Counted from the stretch's first letter, positions 1 through 11,433 are shown. The stretch is 64,000 nucleotides of DNA from Scenedesmus sp. ARA3 (GCA_004335835.1 RWJK01001695.1:1-64000); one strand, 5' to 3'. Translations and numbers: made by a program. The notes: a model not told the origin generated them from the sequence alone.

Positions 1-50
<50 letters not shown>

Positions 51-94
51 GAAGCAGAAGCAGAAGCAGAAGCAGCAGCAGGAGCAGCTGCAGA

Positions 95-150
<56 letters not shown>
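1..150. repeat. (CAG)n / (CAGAAG)n tract
   Basis: Fifteen perfect CAG units are followed by about five CAGAAG units, an interrupted stretch, and a second perfect CAG run at about 117-150. It is the first of many CAG/CTG microsatellites in the window. Confidence 0.95.
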
Positions 151-155
<5 letters not shown>

Positions 156-186
156 GGGGAAGCAGGCAGAAGCTGCAGTGATGTAG
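1..186 (+). CDS. 3' end of a Gln/Lys-rich protein (partial at left edge)
   Basis: Frame 1 is open from the first base to a TAG at 184-186. It encodes runs of Gln interrupted by Lys, Glu and Leu and ends in a short Ala/Glu-containing tail, AEAAVM. Because the DNA is a nearly pure CAG tract, openness alone is weak evidence. In favour are the AAG/GAG/CTG interruptions, which keep a hydrophilic Gln/Lys composition, and a TGTAA poly(A)-type motif at 306-310. The same kind of poly-Gln C-terminus ends the COX23-like gene elsewhere in the window. The function cannot be told. A purely intergenic CAG repeat is the alternative. Confidence 0.35.
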
Positions 187-305
187 AGTTGTATAGTGAG
201 TGCACAGTTGTTGATGGCCCAATGGGATGAGTGCTAGAGCTCAAGCCTTGAGCTTGCAAGATATGCAGGAGCAGCAGGGTTGGGTGAGTGTGGTGTACAT
301 GTCAT

Positions 306-310
306 TGTAA
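306..310 (+). promoter_or_regulatory. TGTAA polyadenylation-type signal
   Basis: TGTAA lies 120 bases after the TAG at 184-186. This pentamer is the usual chlorophyte poly(A) signal, so it may mark the 3' end of the left-edge gene. A five-base match is weak by itself. Confidence 0.35.
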
Positions 311-1465
311 AGTTTTGTACAGCAGCAGTGGCACGACCATGGCAGCTGCAGCTGCTGACAGTATGGCAGTGCTGCCTAGCTGCCAGTGCAGCAAAGGTTC
401 TGTAAAACTACCCGTTGGCTGTGGGGCGATGACCAGGCGGTAGTTTGATGTGTCAACAGCGCTGCATGATACTGTGGGCACTCTTTTGCCGCAGCACATT
501 GTACAGCTTTGTGGCTGCAAACAGCCACTGCAGGGTGTGTGGTTGCCTGCAGTTTGCTGCCAGCACTGCAGCGCAATTCGCCTTGCAGTCCATCTGCTGC
601 AGCGCTGCACAAACCATTTGGGCTGTACAGTTATGGCATGCAGAGGTCATTTTATTGTACAGCTGTGGCGGATCTGCCAAAGCTGCATGCCAGCGGTGAT
701 TCCATACAGCAAGCTAGAGCACTGCATTCCAACGGTGGAATGTCACATAATCAATTACACGTGTTTCCAGCAGAAAGACCAAGAACTATCAAGCGAGGCC
801 GCTTGACAGTCTTAAACCACCAGAGGTGACCTGCAAACCGGCATGGCCCAGCACAGAGGCTGAACCAGACAAGCAAGGGCCAGATGCGGCCAAATGCTGT
901 CAGCTTGGTTGCCAACTAGTAGGGACAGGACAGCACAACACTGCTCTCTGTTCCTAGCGCAGGCAACACACAAACACTCGCTGTAAACCCAACTACCATT
1001 CCTTTACTAATGTAAGTACAGCCTAATACAAGAAGCACGAGCCTTCAGGACCTTGCACAGAACTGGGGGTGCATGTACATGCACTTGAGCACAAAGGCAT
1101 TTCGCTTAAGGTGCTGACTACAGCAGCATCCAAAAATGGGTCCGACCCATCAGTGATACTTGGCCAGTGCTTGTTGCACATAGAATTTACAATCATGATT
1201 ATACTGATGCAACTGCAGAGAATCAGGTGGACAGGGGGCAAAATGTCGCAGTTCACTCTCTTACACGTTACGCTTGCCAACTGTACAACAGACAATCAAA
1301 TTATGCAGCAGCCTTAAACACTGACCATATACCACATACTGGGATGCAGGAGCTCCTGCTGCAGCGCCATTGCTGCACAAGCATGCAGGCTACTACTGGT
1401 ATGGTGCTGTCATGCACGTCAATCATATGCTGTGCATGCAACACCCCTGCAGCAGCAGCAGCACA
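311..1465. other. No gene recognised
   Basis: About 1.15 kb without a convincing coding signal. The reading frames here overlap one another and are Cys- and Gln-rich shadows of TGCAGC-type sequence. A short motif of the form TTGTACAGC..TGGC recurs at about 314, 499, 625 and 657 and looks like decayed tandem material. TTACA at 1261-1265 is TGTAA on the minus strand and could be the poly(A) signal of the minus-strand gene ending at 1466. Confidence 0.5.
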
Positions 1466-2721
1466 TCACGCCCCCTTCATGCTTGTGACTCCCTGCTTGC
1501 CAGCTGACGCGTAGCTCACAGACGTGACAACCTTCTTTGCGACAGCCTGTCCTGCCATCGTTGCAAGCCCCCTTGCATCGTGCTGGTCCTTTGGACCAGC
1601 TGTGTCAGCTGCACCTGCAGCCTCTTGGCTGGTAGCTGCTACTGCCTCCTGCAGCAGCGACTGCTGCTCAGCTGCAGCACCCGCTGCTGTATCAGCTGCA
1701 GCAGACCCCACTGCTGCCCTGGTGGTCTCCACTGCAGCTGCGGCTGCAGCGGCATCAGCTCCTGTTGCTGCTGCTGACGTTGTTACTGCTCCTGTCTCAG
1801 CGAGTGCCACGCCTGCGCCCATGGACCCCAGCCCAAACAGCACATCATGAACCTCTCCAGGATTGCTCTCGCCTTTCAGGATGCGTCCATATGCTGCGAC
1901 TAGCCCCTTTTTGTGCCCGCTGACTGCGGAATGGCTAGCATCGTAGGCAAGTGCTGCCCCATAGGCTGCAGGAGCCGCTGCAGGAGGGCAGATGATTGCC
2001 AGTGGCAGCGCTATGCCCACCACACATGCGGTCTTGCTGGAGCTGTGCCAAGCACTCTTGGCTTTCTCTCTGCAGCAGTGCATGGTGCGGTGGCAGTGGC
2101 GCGGTGTACAGCAGCAACACACAGGCACGGTGTGAGCCAAAGCGGCTGCTACTAGCAGGTGTACCCAGTAGGTAAACAAAGGGTGCAGCATACCAAGGTG
2201 ACACAGTTCACAGCTGCGGGCTAGGATGCCTGTGGCTGCCCGCCTAGCTGCTGCATATGCAGCATGCATGTGCGTACATGGGTGCTTGCTCGCCTTCTGG
2301 CACTGCAGCAGCATCTGTTGCAGCAGTTGTCACAGCAGTTGTCACAGCAGTTGTTGTTCAGTTGTTCCAAGAGCTGCCTGCTAAAGGCAGTTTTTGATGA
2401 TGTCAAGATGAATGTGTGGATCACCAGCTGCACTCACTTGTCACCCTTGGCGTAGTGCACTGCTGCAGCCACGTGGCCCACGACAGGGACTGTCTCTGCT
2501 GCCTTCTTCAGCACGCGTTTCTGAAACATATGGGTGTCACGGGCAGCTTCAGTGTCCCCCATGACCACCTCAACAGCGGAACGCATCTGCGAAACGACCG
2601 GACATCCCTTCGAAAACTCCTCCTGCGTCTGCTTCGCCCCGTCCAGGTCCCCACACACAGCCTGGAAGGCGGACTTGAACTGCGAAACCCCTGGAATGAT
2701 GTTGTACATGCTGCTGGACAT
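1466..2721 (-). CDS. Small protein with three internal ~30-residue repeats, unknown function
   Basis: The two-exon model is 2721-2438 and 2069-1466, with a GTGAGT donor and a CTGCAG acceptor; it is phase-consistent and gives 295 aa. The N-terminal third holds three related modules built on a pattern like (I/V)PxVSQxxSAxxxVxGDxxxA. They begin with IIPGVSQFKSAF, CPVVSQMRSAVEV and VPVVGHVAAAVHY, and the third spans the intron. A Gly/Ala-rich hydrophobic stretch (VVGIALPLAIICPPAAAPAA) and a segment containing GLVAAYGRILKGE follow, then an Ala-rich low-complexity tail. I recall similar proteins of unknown function in algae and invertebrates but cannot name a family. The ATG at 2721 is preceded by no longer in-frame alternative that I could support. 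Confidence 0.65.
2308..2360. repeat. Short CAGTTGTCA tandem repeat in an intron
   Basis: Three or more copies of a CAGCAGTTGTCA unit occur inside the single intron of the gene at 1466-2721. It is a local tandem repeat with no other visible role. Confidence 0.7.
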
Positions 2722-3070
2722 TTCGCAACTTTTTTCGGTGGGATTTGCTGCGATTTGGCGGGTAAAAAAGCTGGTGGTGCGACTGCTCGTCGCGGAAGGT
2801 CACTGAAAGCTTGCTGGTCACGTTGCAGGTGTCTTGGTTAAAACCAACTGTGCTTGCTGCGCTTTAAAAAGGCTGCTCAATGTGCCACTGAGGCGGCTAC
2901 AGCGCAGCTGACACGTGGTAGGCAACGACCGACCTGCACTCAACCTGCTACCCACCAATCCTCCCACGTGGTACCTGCAAGCAGCTGCAGCACGGCACTG
3001 CGAAAAACCAGGATGATGTGTCACGCAGTGTCGATGCGCAAGCGTACGTTACCTAAGATCAACAATGGCA

Positions 3071-3862
3071 TCATCTTTGGCTGCTCTGCTGCCTGCGTGC
3101 TGCTTTCAGCAACACTACGGTCGCAAGGAGGCTGCTGGCTGCAGCTGCCACCAGCAGCACACTGCTGCGCTGCACCCCTACACCACACCACACACCCTCC
3201 TGCAGCCAGCTGCCTCTCTGCTGCTGCCGCTGCAGCTGCTGCCGCTGCTGTTGCTGCTTGGTTTCCTGCAGCTGCAAGATTTGCTGCATCCGCTGCTGCA
3301 CCTCCTCCCTGCCTTGCTGCTTGCTTCCTGGCCGGCTACCCTCAACACAGCCATGCCTAAACAGCCCTACCAAGCTCTGGAACAACCCTACTTCATCATC
3401 CTCTGCTGTTGCAATGCTCGTGCCGCCAATCTGCAGCGTATGCAAGCTGCTCAATCGGCTGCAGGACTGCGGCAGTGCTGCTAAGTTATAACAGTCCTGC
3501 AAATCCAGCACTTGCAGGAGCTGTAAATCGCCTAGTGACTCAGGTAGGGTCTTCAAACCCTGGCAGCTGCGGATGCTGAGCGTTTTCAGCTGCTGCAGCT
3601 GCCCAAGTGACGCAGGCAGTGACACCAGTGCTGGTAAGTCCCGTAGTGACAGCTCCTGAAGCTTCTGAAGTGCTCCTAATGTATCTGGCAGTGCTACAAG
3701 GCTGCTGCAGTCGTGTAAGACAAGAACCCGTAGCTGCTGCAATGCTGCTGGCAGCTGGGCTGGCAAGTTTGTCAGTGAGGCACAGGAGTGCAGGTACAGC
3801 AGCTGCAGCTGCTTCAGGCTGGCGAAGGAGGCTGGCAGCTGCTGCAGGCCATCCTGTTGGGC

Positions 3863-3900
<38 letters not shown>

Positions 3901-4625
3901 GGCGGAGCCAGCACAAGAGTTGCTGAGGCTGGGTGCAGCATGCTGTGGCTGTGGATGTAGGGTATATGACGGAGCATGCTTCCAGAGTGTGTCCTGCTGC
4001 TGCCAGACCACAGCGCCCTGAATGCATTACATTACATTACATTACATTACATTACATTACATTACATTACATTACATGTCTGCGCACGCGCAATGTGCAA
4101 CCTGGTAGAGATGCATGAATCACCTGTGTCAAAAATCAACAGTTCAAGGCAGTGGTGTGGCGAAGTTGCTGGTAGCGATAGTGATGTGCAGGCTGCTGAC
4201 TCACCAGTTCGAGCAGGATGAGGGTTGCTGTGTTGGCTGGGATGTGTTGCAAGTCCTCCACGTTGTCAACAGTGACCTCCAAAGGGCCTGCAGCCGTGAA
4301 TTTAAAAGATATTTAAAGATATTAAGATTTGAATTGGTGTTAAGAATGCAATTGGCTGTCCTTGGCATGTGTGCAGTTGATGCGCGCGACAGTCCTGCAG
4401 TAGCAGTCACCATTGCATGTGACAGCAAGCACCGCATGCAGAGGAGTTGTCTTGTCGCGAAGGCATGCGGCACTCTACTACTACAATGTACATTCTGTGA
4501 TCGTCACCTGGTTGCATGCTGATATCTGAGTAGCATCCCGTTGCAGTCACTGCAGCAGCATTGCTGGCAGTGCCGGCAGCAGCAGCAGCAGCAGCAGCTG
4601 TTGCAGCACTCTGGCAGTGGTCCAT
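3071..4625 (-). CDS. Leucine-rich-repeat protein with C-terminal membrane anchor
   Basis: Three exons, 4625-4508, 4287-4205 and 3853-3071, join in phase to give 327 aa from an ATG to TGA. Exon 1 is a Ser/Ala-rich leader and exon 2 contains VEDLQHIPANTATLILLEL. Exon 3 carries about six leucine-rich repeats of roughly 24 residues of the plant resistance-protein type, with the pattern LPxSLGxLxxLxxLxLxxCxxL; LKTLPESLGDLQLLQVLDL is one example. A Gln-rich coiled segment follows, then a hydrophobic helix around SSVLLVAAAASSLLATVVLL and a short basic tail, as in tail-anchored proteins. No NB-ARC, kinase or TIR domain is seen. LRRs usually bind protein partners; the partner is unknown. AT-rich TATA-like stretches lie 35-60 bases upstream of the ATG. 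Confidence 0.8.
3870..3899. repeat. (CAG)n in intron, abutting a splice acceptor
   Basis: About ten CAG units on the plus strand are CTG in the sense of the minus-strand LRR gene. They end about 15 bases before the acceptor of its third exon at 3853. Confidence 0.9.
4022..4076. repeat. (ATTAC)n microsatellite
   Basis: About eleven tandem ATTAC pentamers lie in the second intron of the minus-strand LRR gene. This is the clearest non-trinucleotide microsatellite in the left part of the window. Confidence 0.95.
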
Positions 4626-5169
4626 GAACGATGTTCGAGATTTATGTAGTTATATATGATGAGTTTCTAGCGATTGAATATATTATAAGTCAATGAGCTA
4701 CCACGGCATTGATATCTGCGGGTGTAGCACCAGGGAGCAGGGCAGGCAGCTCACAGTCAGGCGAGACACGCAAAAACAATAATGCGGATACGTTTCCGTG
4801 ATCTTTTATGCACTTTGATTGCAGCCGTTTGAAGCAATCATGCCTGAAACCCTTGTCATATCAACAAGACCCATGACCGCAGCAGGTCGCTAGGCCCGGC
4901 AGCGTAAGCCAAAACGCATGCGATCCCACTCTCGGTTGCTGCTTTTTTGGTCAATGACTGCATGCCACAGGTACTTACGCAATGGCATTATGATCTGTTA
5001 CGTACTGCAAGTACTGCATGAATTCAGATGTTCAGCCTGAGTGACACATTGTTGGCGTGCCAGTGATGCAGTTTTTGTGTTCCTTGCTAAGCCAGAGCCA
5101 TGCAGAACCATCAGAGCAAACTCTGTAGTTCATTGCTGAGTATGTGTGCACCTGCTTTCAACTTGAAAG

Positions 5170-5294
5170 GAACGTGCAGTGCCGCTGCAGCACTGGTGAC
5201 CTTCCTTGAAGGAACACCACGCATGGTGGCGGCTGCCAGTAACTTCTGCCAGCACTACAGCGTGTCACCAGTGCTGCAGCAGCACTGCACGTTC
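5170..5294. repeat. Inverted repeat, 31-base arms
   Basis: Arms at 5170-5200 and 5264-5294 are reverse complements with a single mismatch, around the core GTGCAGTG..GCAGCACTGGTGAC. The 63-base loop contains two smaller palindromes, CCTTGAAGG and CACCACGCATGGTG. It could be a short transposon relic or a hairpin transcript. No target-site duplication was evident. Confidence 0.75.
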
Positions 5295-5535
5295 TGATGG
5301 TGCAAGTGCACGGTGTTTTTGCACTATCTATGTGGCTGTCAAACAATGATCACAGCTGCTGTGGGTTGGAATGCCAGCCAAGCACAGCATGCGCCTGCTG
5401 CTCCTTGCTTCAAACCTAAAAAGAAGAGTTTGTTTTGCCATGCCAGGCACACTGCAGTCCACAGAAACATGCCAGAAGCACAGGGAATTCCACGGTTTTG
5501 TAGTAGTATGAAATGGTTGTTACAGATGCAACTGA

Positions 5536-5580
5536 GTATAATAATAATAATAACAATAATAATAATAGTAATAATAATAG
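5536..5580. repeat. (ATA)n microsatellite
   Basis: An interrupted run of ATA/ATAATA with single C and G interruptions in an intergenic region. Confidence 0.9.
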
Positions 5581-5755
5581 TCTTCTTGCAACTGAGTATG
5601 TCAGCATGCACCCTTCGTGTGGAAAGCACGTCTCCATTACTGGTGGATGCTTTCGCAGGCCGCTCCACAATGCTTGTTCAGTCCAAGAGAGTGGCCTTGC
5701 TGTTGGTCGCAAAGATGGCAGTCAACCTGCGCCAGCAATGACAATAGCACCAGCA

Positions 5756-5786
<31 letters not shown>

Positions 5787-6078
5787 ATGTAAGACCGACT
5801 GTGCTGCATGGCTCCGGTGACATGCCTCACTACTAGTTGCTGCGCAGTGGTGAATGTGTAGCACTGCATGCAATATGCAGGCACGGCCAAGAAATGTACC
5901 ACCATCACCATCATCATCGGTGTATCCTCAAGTCAAGGTGCCGACCAGGGAAGGGGTAGCGTATCAGTACCTGTATGCACCCAGGTTTCCATGCGCTGCA
6001 TGGCTTTGGAGACACGTTTTACCACTAGTAGCTGCACAGGCGCAACTAGTTGGTGCAGCTGCTTTTTAAAAACGGCCA

Positions 6079-9000
6079 TCACCTGTATGTGCCAACGTTG
6101 CCGTAGGTGGTGGGCAGCTGGGCGTTGCTGCTGAGCTGGGCTGTTGGCTCCACCCAGAAAGTGTAGGCCCCTGCATCCACGGAAACAAGCGATGCAACCG
6201 CCGAAGCAGCAGCAGATTCGGAACTGGGCCGGCATTATTGTACTATGCCGCTGGTCAACAGCCGCATCCATCGTTTTGCTTGTCAAGCTTGCTCGGATAC
6301 AGTCAACAACTGCCTGCCTTCAGTGCTGTGCTGACGCATCAAGCTGCTGTGTCAATGCCCCTTCACCTGCTTCTGGCAACGTCACGTCAAACTGCTGCTG
6401 TGTGGACCACTCAGTAGCGGGCCCAGCCACCACCTCCACTGCCTGCTGCACAAACTGCAGCTGCAGCCGCAAGTTTGAGATGCGCCAGTTTTGCGAAAAC
6501 TCGCTGCCATTCAGCGCCAGGGAGCGCTTGCTCCAGTTCGGCTCGTATGTTATAACAACTTTCAAACGCTGCGGGCCAGCTGTCTGCGCGTCAGCTGTCA
6601 CGTTGTAGTAGTCCCTGTCATCAGCGCCGCTGATTACGGCTCTGACTGTTGTCGTTATGAGAGATGGGTTGCTGGGGACTGGGCTGCACTCTGTTTGTGT
6701 GCAGAGCATGCGTGCTGTTGCAGGAGTATTGCCTGCTTCGTCTTGCAGCAGTGGCAGTGTGGCGCTGATTATGGCCAGGTCATCATCTGTGTTGCTTGGA
6801 GGGCCGGCTGCTTCTGGATAACTGGTGGAGAAGTGATGATGAGCAGACAGGGGCAAGCAGTGCAACAGCACAGAATTCGTGAAATCGTTACTTGTGTTGT
6901 CACACTGCAGTGACAGCAGCAGCAGCAGCAGCGGCAGCGTGGCGCTGATGGTTGCCAGTACATCATCTGTATTGCTGGGCGGCCCAGCCTCCTCTGGACA
7001 GCTGCAAAGTAGCATCAGTCGCAGACAGTTCCAGGCAGGACGGCAGCACAGTGTTGAAAGTGTGTCGTCACCTTTCAGTGACGACATCAGCGTGTTGATT
7101 GCCTACAGGGTCAAGCACCAACGCAAGCAGCAAGAGTGCCTCCCAACCCAGCAACAGCAAGTTGCAACGCATACGCTACTACACGTATGCTGCTGGCTGC
7201 TGCATGCAGCAAGTGATCAGGCTGCCCTCACCTCCCATTGCTCCACTGCACAAACAGCCCCCTGCCTGGCACACCCATCACCTGCACAGCAACAAAAGAA
7301 GCAGAAAGCTTCCAGATGTTGGCGTGCACAGCTGCAGGCAGTATGCAGTTCAAGGGTTGATGACATGTCAATTGCCACTGTTGCTAGAAGGCATACGCCG
7401 CATGTTGCTGCTGTTTGCAGGAAGCCATTCAAGGTGCATTGTTACGCAGCGTACAGCGTTGCTTGCAAGACAAACTCACCGGCGCCCACAGCCCTGACGC
7501 CGGCGGGATGGTGTAGTACTCCTGCTTGGTGCCGTTGGCCAGCATCACTCCTTGGCAGCAGGTTATAGGTGCCACAGACATACACTTGACATACTGTTGC
7601 TTGCAGGACAAACTCACCGGCGCCCAGAGCCCAGGTGCTGGCGGTATGGTGTAGTATTCCTGCTTGGTGCTGTTAGCCAGCATCACTCCCTTGTGTGCCA
7701 GGCCCAGGGTGTGGCCCACCTCATGGGAGATGCTCTTCCAGATGTAATTGGCGCTCACTGCCCTGTCCTCGCTTGTTATGAGGTTCCTGCAAGCAAGCAT
7801 GCGGCATGCATGCGCAGTGCGAATCAGAAGGACAGCCTATGACCAGAAAAGGGGGAGATGCTCTTCCAAATGTAGTTGGCGCTGACTTGCCTGTCTTCGT
7901 TGGTTATCAGGTTCCTGCAAGCAAATATGCACGTGCAGTGCATTATGTAGCACTCCCTTGTGTGCCAGGCCCAGGGTGTGCCCCACTTCGTGGGAGATGC
8001 TCTTCCATATGTAGTTGGCGCTCACTTGTCTATCCTCGCTAGTGATGAGGTTCCTGCAAGCAAACACGCATGCACACATCAGCATTTAATCGTGAAGAGC
8101 AGCAGCTGCTGCTGCTGCTGCTGCGGACACCTCCTCAGCTGGTTGTGCTGTTCGTCATAGCGTCATGCTATTAGTAATGCATGTTTGTCTAATATGGATG
8201 CATGCCCTGCTCACTTTGAGAACACAAAGGAATCCCTGTAGACCTCCCCGCCAGGTTTGTGCACCCAGCCAAAACTGTTCATGACGGCAATGCCACCGAT
8301 GTGGGCGCCAGCCCAGTTGCCGTCACCTGCGCAGCAGGAACACAAGCACAACATCAGCCGTGCTACTGCTGATGTTGGTGACAAAGGCTTGCAGTCGTGC
8401 ATATGCATGCCACCGATGTGGACGCCTGTCCAGCTGCCGTCACCTGCGCAGCAGGGCCACAAGCATCACATAAACCGTGCTACTGCTGATGTTGGTGTGA
8501 ATGCCTTACAGGCGCGCATCTGCATGCCGCCAATGTGGGTGCCTGTCCAGCTGCCGTCGCCTGCGCATTTGATCGCATGCAGTAAATGGGACAGGGCTTG
8601 CTGCTGCTGCCGCCACAACAGCTCCGCCACAATGCTGCTCTGTCCTTTGCACCTTCACTAGCCAGCCTACGTGGGCATGCACTGCATGGCTTGGGTACTA
8701 CAAGAACCAATGCTGCTGCCTTGCAAGGCCCGTCCAGCCTCACCTCCCACACATACCCGTATGCCATACTCTGCGTCAGCTTCATTGTCGCTCCTGCAGG
8801 TGGTGTGCAGGCAGAAAGAGTAACACATCTGAAGCAGCGGCAGCACCAGTGTCACCCGGATGGCTCAAAGTGCATCTGGCAGTGCTGCTGCCGCTGCTGC
8901 TGCCTTTTATACTGGCACAACATAAACCTGCCTCGATTGAAATGATGTGTAACTGTAAAGTCTAATTTTCAGACTGACAAGGTGATGCATACACCTACGT

Positions 9001-10338
9001 GCACTCTGCGGCATCCCACAGTTTGTACCCCCGGCCCCCCTCACCTGTTCAGCCCATCGAACCCTGGGTCCTCTGTTGTCACGTCCACATTGCACAGCGC
9101 AAAGTATCTACACAAATCCTGAACTTCAGACTGACAAATGAAACACGCATGTGTGCACTGTGCTGCACCTCACAGCTTGTATCCCGCCCTCACCTGTTCA
9201 AACCTGCAGGCCCTGGGTCCTCTGTTGTCACATCCACATCCCACAGCACAAAGTGTGACGCCACACCCTGCCACACCGCAAAAAACCTCCTGCAGCTCCC
9301 GTCTGCTGCTGCTGCTGCTGCTGCTGCTGCCTTTTGTGCTGGCAAAACACGTCACTGCCTCAACTGAACTGTTATATGTCCACAAACTGTACAGACTGAC
9401 AATATGACGCTTACACCTGCCCTGCGCTGCACCTGTCAGCATGTACCCTCACCTGATCAGCCCCTCAAACCCTGGGTCCTCTGTTGTCACATCCACGTCC
9501 CACAGCGAGAAATGTGACGCCACACCCTGCCACACCGCAAAAACCTCCTGCAGCTCCCCTCTGCTGAACCCTGGCTGGCCATCTGAGTCATATTCGGGTG
9601 TTACAATGCTGTCCAGTTCGAGGTATTTGTTCCAGCCATCTGTGCCCTGCCAGCAGCCGTGTGCCAGTTACATGCACAGGTATTTGAGATGCTTGACTGG
9701 TGTGGCTTATATCCATCCTTGTATGTGAAGCAAGTAGGCAGCACACAGATGGCTGTTGTGATACATGGGAGGCAGATGGTTGCGTCATGCGCACTGCTCC
9801 TGCGCTTTCGTCGTCACAGCTGCTGCTGTTCATGCTGACAAACATGACTGCATAACCCATGTCACAAAACGTCAGCTTCTGGCCGTACCTCTGTCACACA
9901 GCCATGGAACTCCAAGTAAATCTTCTTGGGGGAGCTGGGACGGCTGTGCAGATTGAATGCCAGCGACACATCTGCCTTGGCTGCTGCTACTGCTGCATCA
10001 TATGCAGCAATTTCTGCTTCCGGTGCTGCGGGGTTCAAGCCTAACACGCCTGCTTTGTCTGCTGGCAAATCATGCTCATGCAAGTGGCACCCAAACACTA
10101 CTGCTCCAGCAGCATTGAGCGATGCCTGCTTATCTGCTGATAACAACCGAGCAAGGCTATTTGGACAGCGTCCAGTCATGCTACTGGCTCGTAGCAGCGA
10201 TTGAGGGTGCACTTCTGCGCTTGCTGCTGCGGTGTGCAGTCCATCATGTGCACATGCTGCTGTTGAGAGTGACCAGCACAGCAGACACGTCCACAGTCGT
10301 ATCAACCAGACGCGCAGCGCTTTGTGCATCGTTTGCAT
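6079..10338 (-). CDS. Secreted zinc metallopeptidase (metzincin, bacterial-like)
   Basis: Eight exons join in phase: 10338-9889, 9646-9453, 8793-8744, 8326-8215, 7786-7618, 7281-7232, 6821-6367 and 6170-6079, about 523 aa. The N-terminus (MHKALRVWLIRLWTCLLCW...) looks like a signal peptide; ATGs at 10338 and 10329 both fit. KIYLEFHGC then DGWNKYLELDSIVTPEYD and DVDVTTEDPGF match the order of motifs I know from bacterial secreted peptidases. The zinc site is HEVGHTLGLAH (HExxHxxGxxH) and WAPVMGV supplies the Met-turn. Downstream come NTDDDLAIIS and a beta-rich C-terminal domain ending FWVEP...TTYGNVGTY. It should hydrolyse extracellular or wall proteins. The final exon may instead splice onward at 6082 (GTGATG). 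Four of its exons have partial intronic copies. It differs from gametolysin-type M11 enzymes. Confidence 0.85.
6928..7005 (-). repeat. Decayed copy of metallopeptidase exon 7 (5' part)
   Basis: On the minus strand this segment reads CPEEAGPPSNTDDVLATIS-like sequence. It is a diverged copy of the start of exon 7 (YPEAAGPPSNTDDDLAIIS) and lies just upstream of it in gene direction. It ends in a CAG-rich tract and has no usable donor. Confidence 0.8.
7493..8056 (-). repeat. Partial copies of metallopeptidase exon 5 on both sides
   Basis: The real exon 5 is 7786-7618. Two acceptor-side copies lie upstream of it in gene direction, at 8056-7949 (keeps HEVGHTLGLAH but has no donor) and 7917-7856 (stops before the zinc site). 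One donor-side copy lies downstream at 7553-7493 (GVMLANGTKQEYYTIPPASG) and keeps GTGAGT. Only the middle copy is complete at both ends. Confidence 0.9.
8401..8567 (-). repeat. Two partial copies of metallopeptidase exon 4 (5' part)
   Basis: Copies at 8446-8401 and 8567-8521 repeat the acceptor GCGCAG and the start of exon 4, with DGSWTGVHIGGM and DGSWTGTHIGGM against DGNWAGAHIGGI in the real exon at 8326-8215. Both are truncated and lie upstream of the real exon. Confidence 0.9.
9042..9300 (-). repeat. Two partial copies of metallopeptidase exon 2 (3' part)
   Basis: Copies at 9300-9191 and 9107-9042 repeat the end of exon 2 (VDVTTEDPG...) with its GTGAGG donor and lie downstream of the real exon (9646-9453). 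The first has an extra T in its TTT run, which breaks the frame, and the second lacks its 5' half. Confidence 0.9.
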
Positions 10339-10676
10339 TGTATTTTGCTTGATGGTGTAGAAATGGCTGTGGCCGGTGGTGTCGCCGTGACCGCGGGAAA
10401 ACAGCAAAACAGTTTGGCGCTCGATGATCGTTTCACAGGTTAATGGCGATAAAGCAAGACAAAGCGCCGTGGCGCGTCAACTACACGATTCTCAACTATC
10501 CTCTTGCATTGCAGCAGCAATCCGAGATAAAAAAGCACCACCCTGCACCTCGTGTGACAGGCAGTAACTGTCACTCAAATCCAGGTCATGAGTCTGCTGA
10601 AGGGCGTTACCACCACTGCCAGACCAAAACCACGCTGCTGTCGAATCCCTGGATGTTGCACTATACATCGTGTCAC

Positions 10677-11380
10677 CTAAGGCATGTCCATAGCTGCATC
10701 CTCATCTTGGTCAAACTCCCCAAGGCTTGCAGGAACGGCAGCAGGCAGCAGCCCGCTCCCATACAGCAAGCTACTGCCATCCCCGCCGCTGCCCAAGCTG
10801 CCTAACCCCCCAAACTGCGGCTGCTGTATCAACAGACCCTCTGCATCACTACCTGCACCAACCAAGCTGCTGTTGGTGCCTGGTAACATAGGCGACATGC
10901 CAGGTAACAAAGGCCCGCTGTAGCTGCGCAGACCGCCACCTGCTGCTGCTGCTGCTGCTGTAGCTGCTGCGGATGGAGTAGTTGCTGCTGCCGGAGTTGG
11001 TCCTGGCAGCGGTGGCAGCATTGCACTGGCTCCTGGGGTGCCTAACCCCGGAAGCATTGGCGACTGCTGCTGCTGCTGCTGCGCTGGCTGCCCTAGCAGC
11101 GGCGGCTGCTGCCCGGCCTGCTGCTGCTGTACCTGCTGTTCCTGCTTCACTGCTGGCTGCGCTGCTGCTGCTGCCGCTGCTGCTGCTGCTGCTGCCGCCA
11201 GGCCCTGGCCCTCTCCAGCCGCTGGCTTAGGCTTGTTGGGTGCTCTCCTCCTAGTAACTTTAGGCAGCAGGAAATAAAAATTGTGGTCACCCGCCTGCAG
11301 CAGGTCTTGGCTCTGCAGCACAAAAGGTCCTGAGGCGGGAGTGACCAGCGTGCCGTTGACAGTCACACCATTCTTGCCCT

Positions 11381-11433
<53 letters not shown>

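Larger units (their letters stand above)
4626..6078. other. Intergenic, no gene recognised
   Basis: 1.45 kb between the start of the LRR gene and the end of the metallopeptidase gene. It holds an inverted repeat at 5170-5294, an ATA-type microsatellite at about 5536-5580 and a (CAG)n run at about 5757-5787. No reading frame shows a recognisable domain or paired splice sites. Confidence 0.5.

Noticed and set aside
302..830. Several overlapping frames on both strands, 60-120 codons
   Set aside because: Cys/Gln/Ala-rich shadows of TGCAGC-type sequence, mutually overlapping, without domains or junctions.
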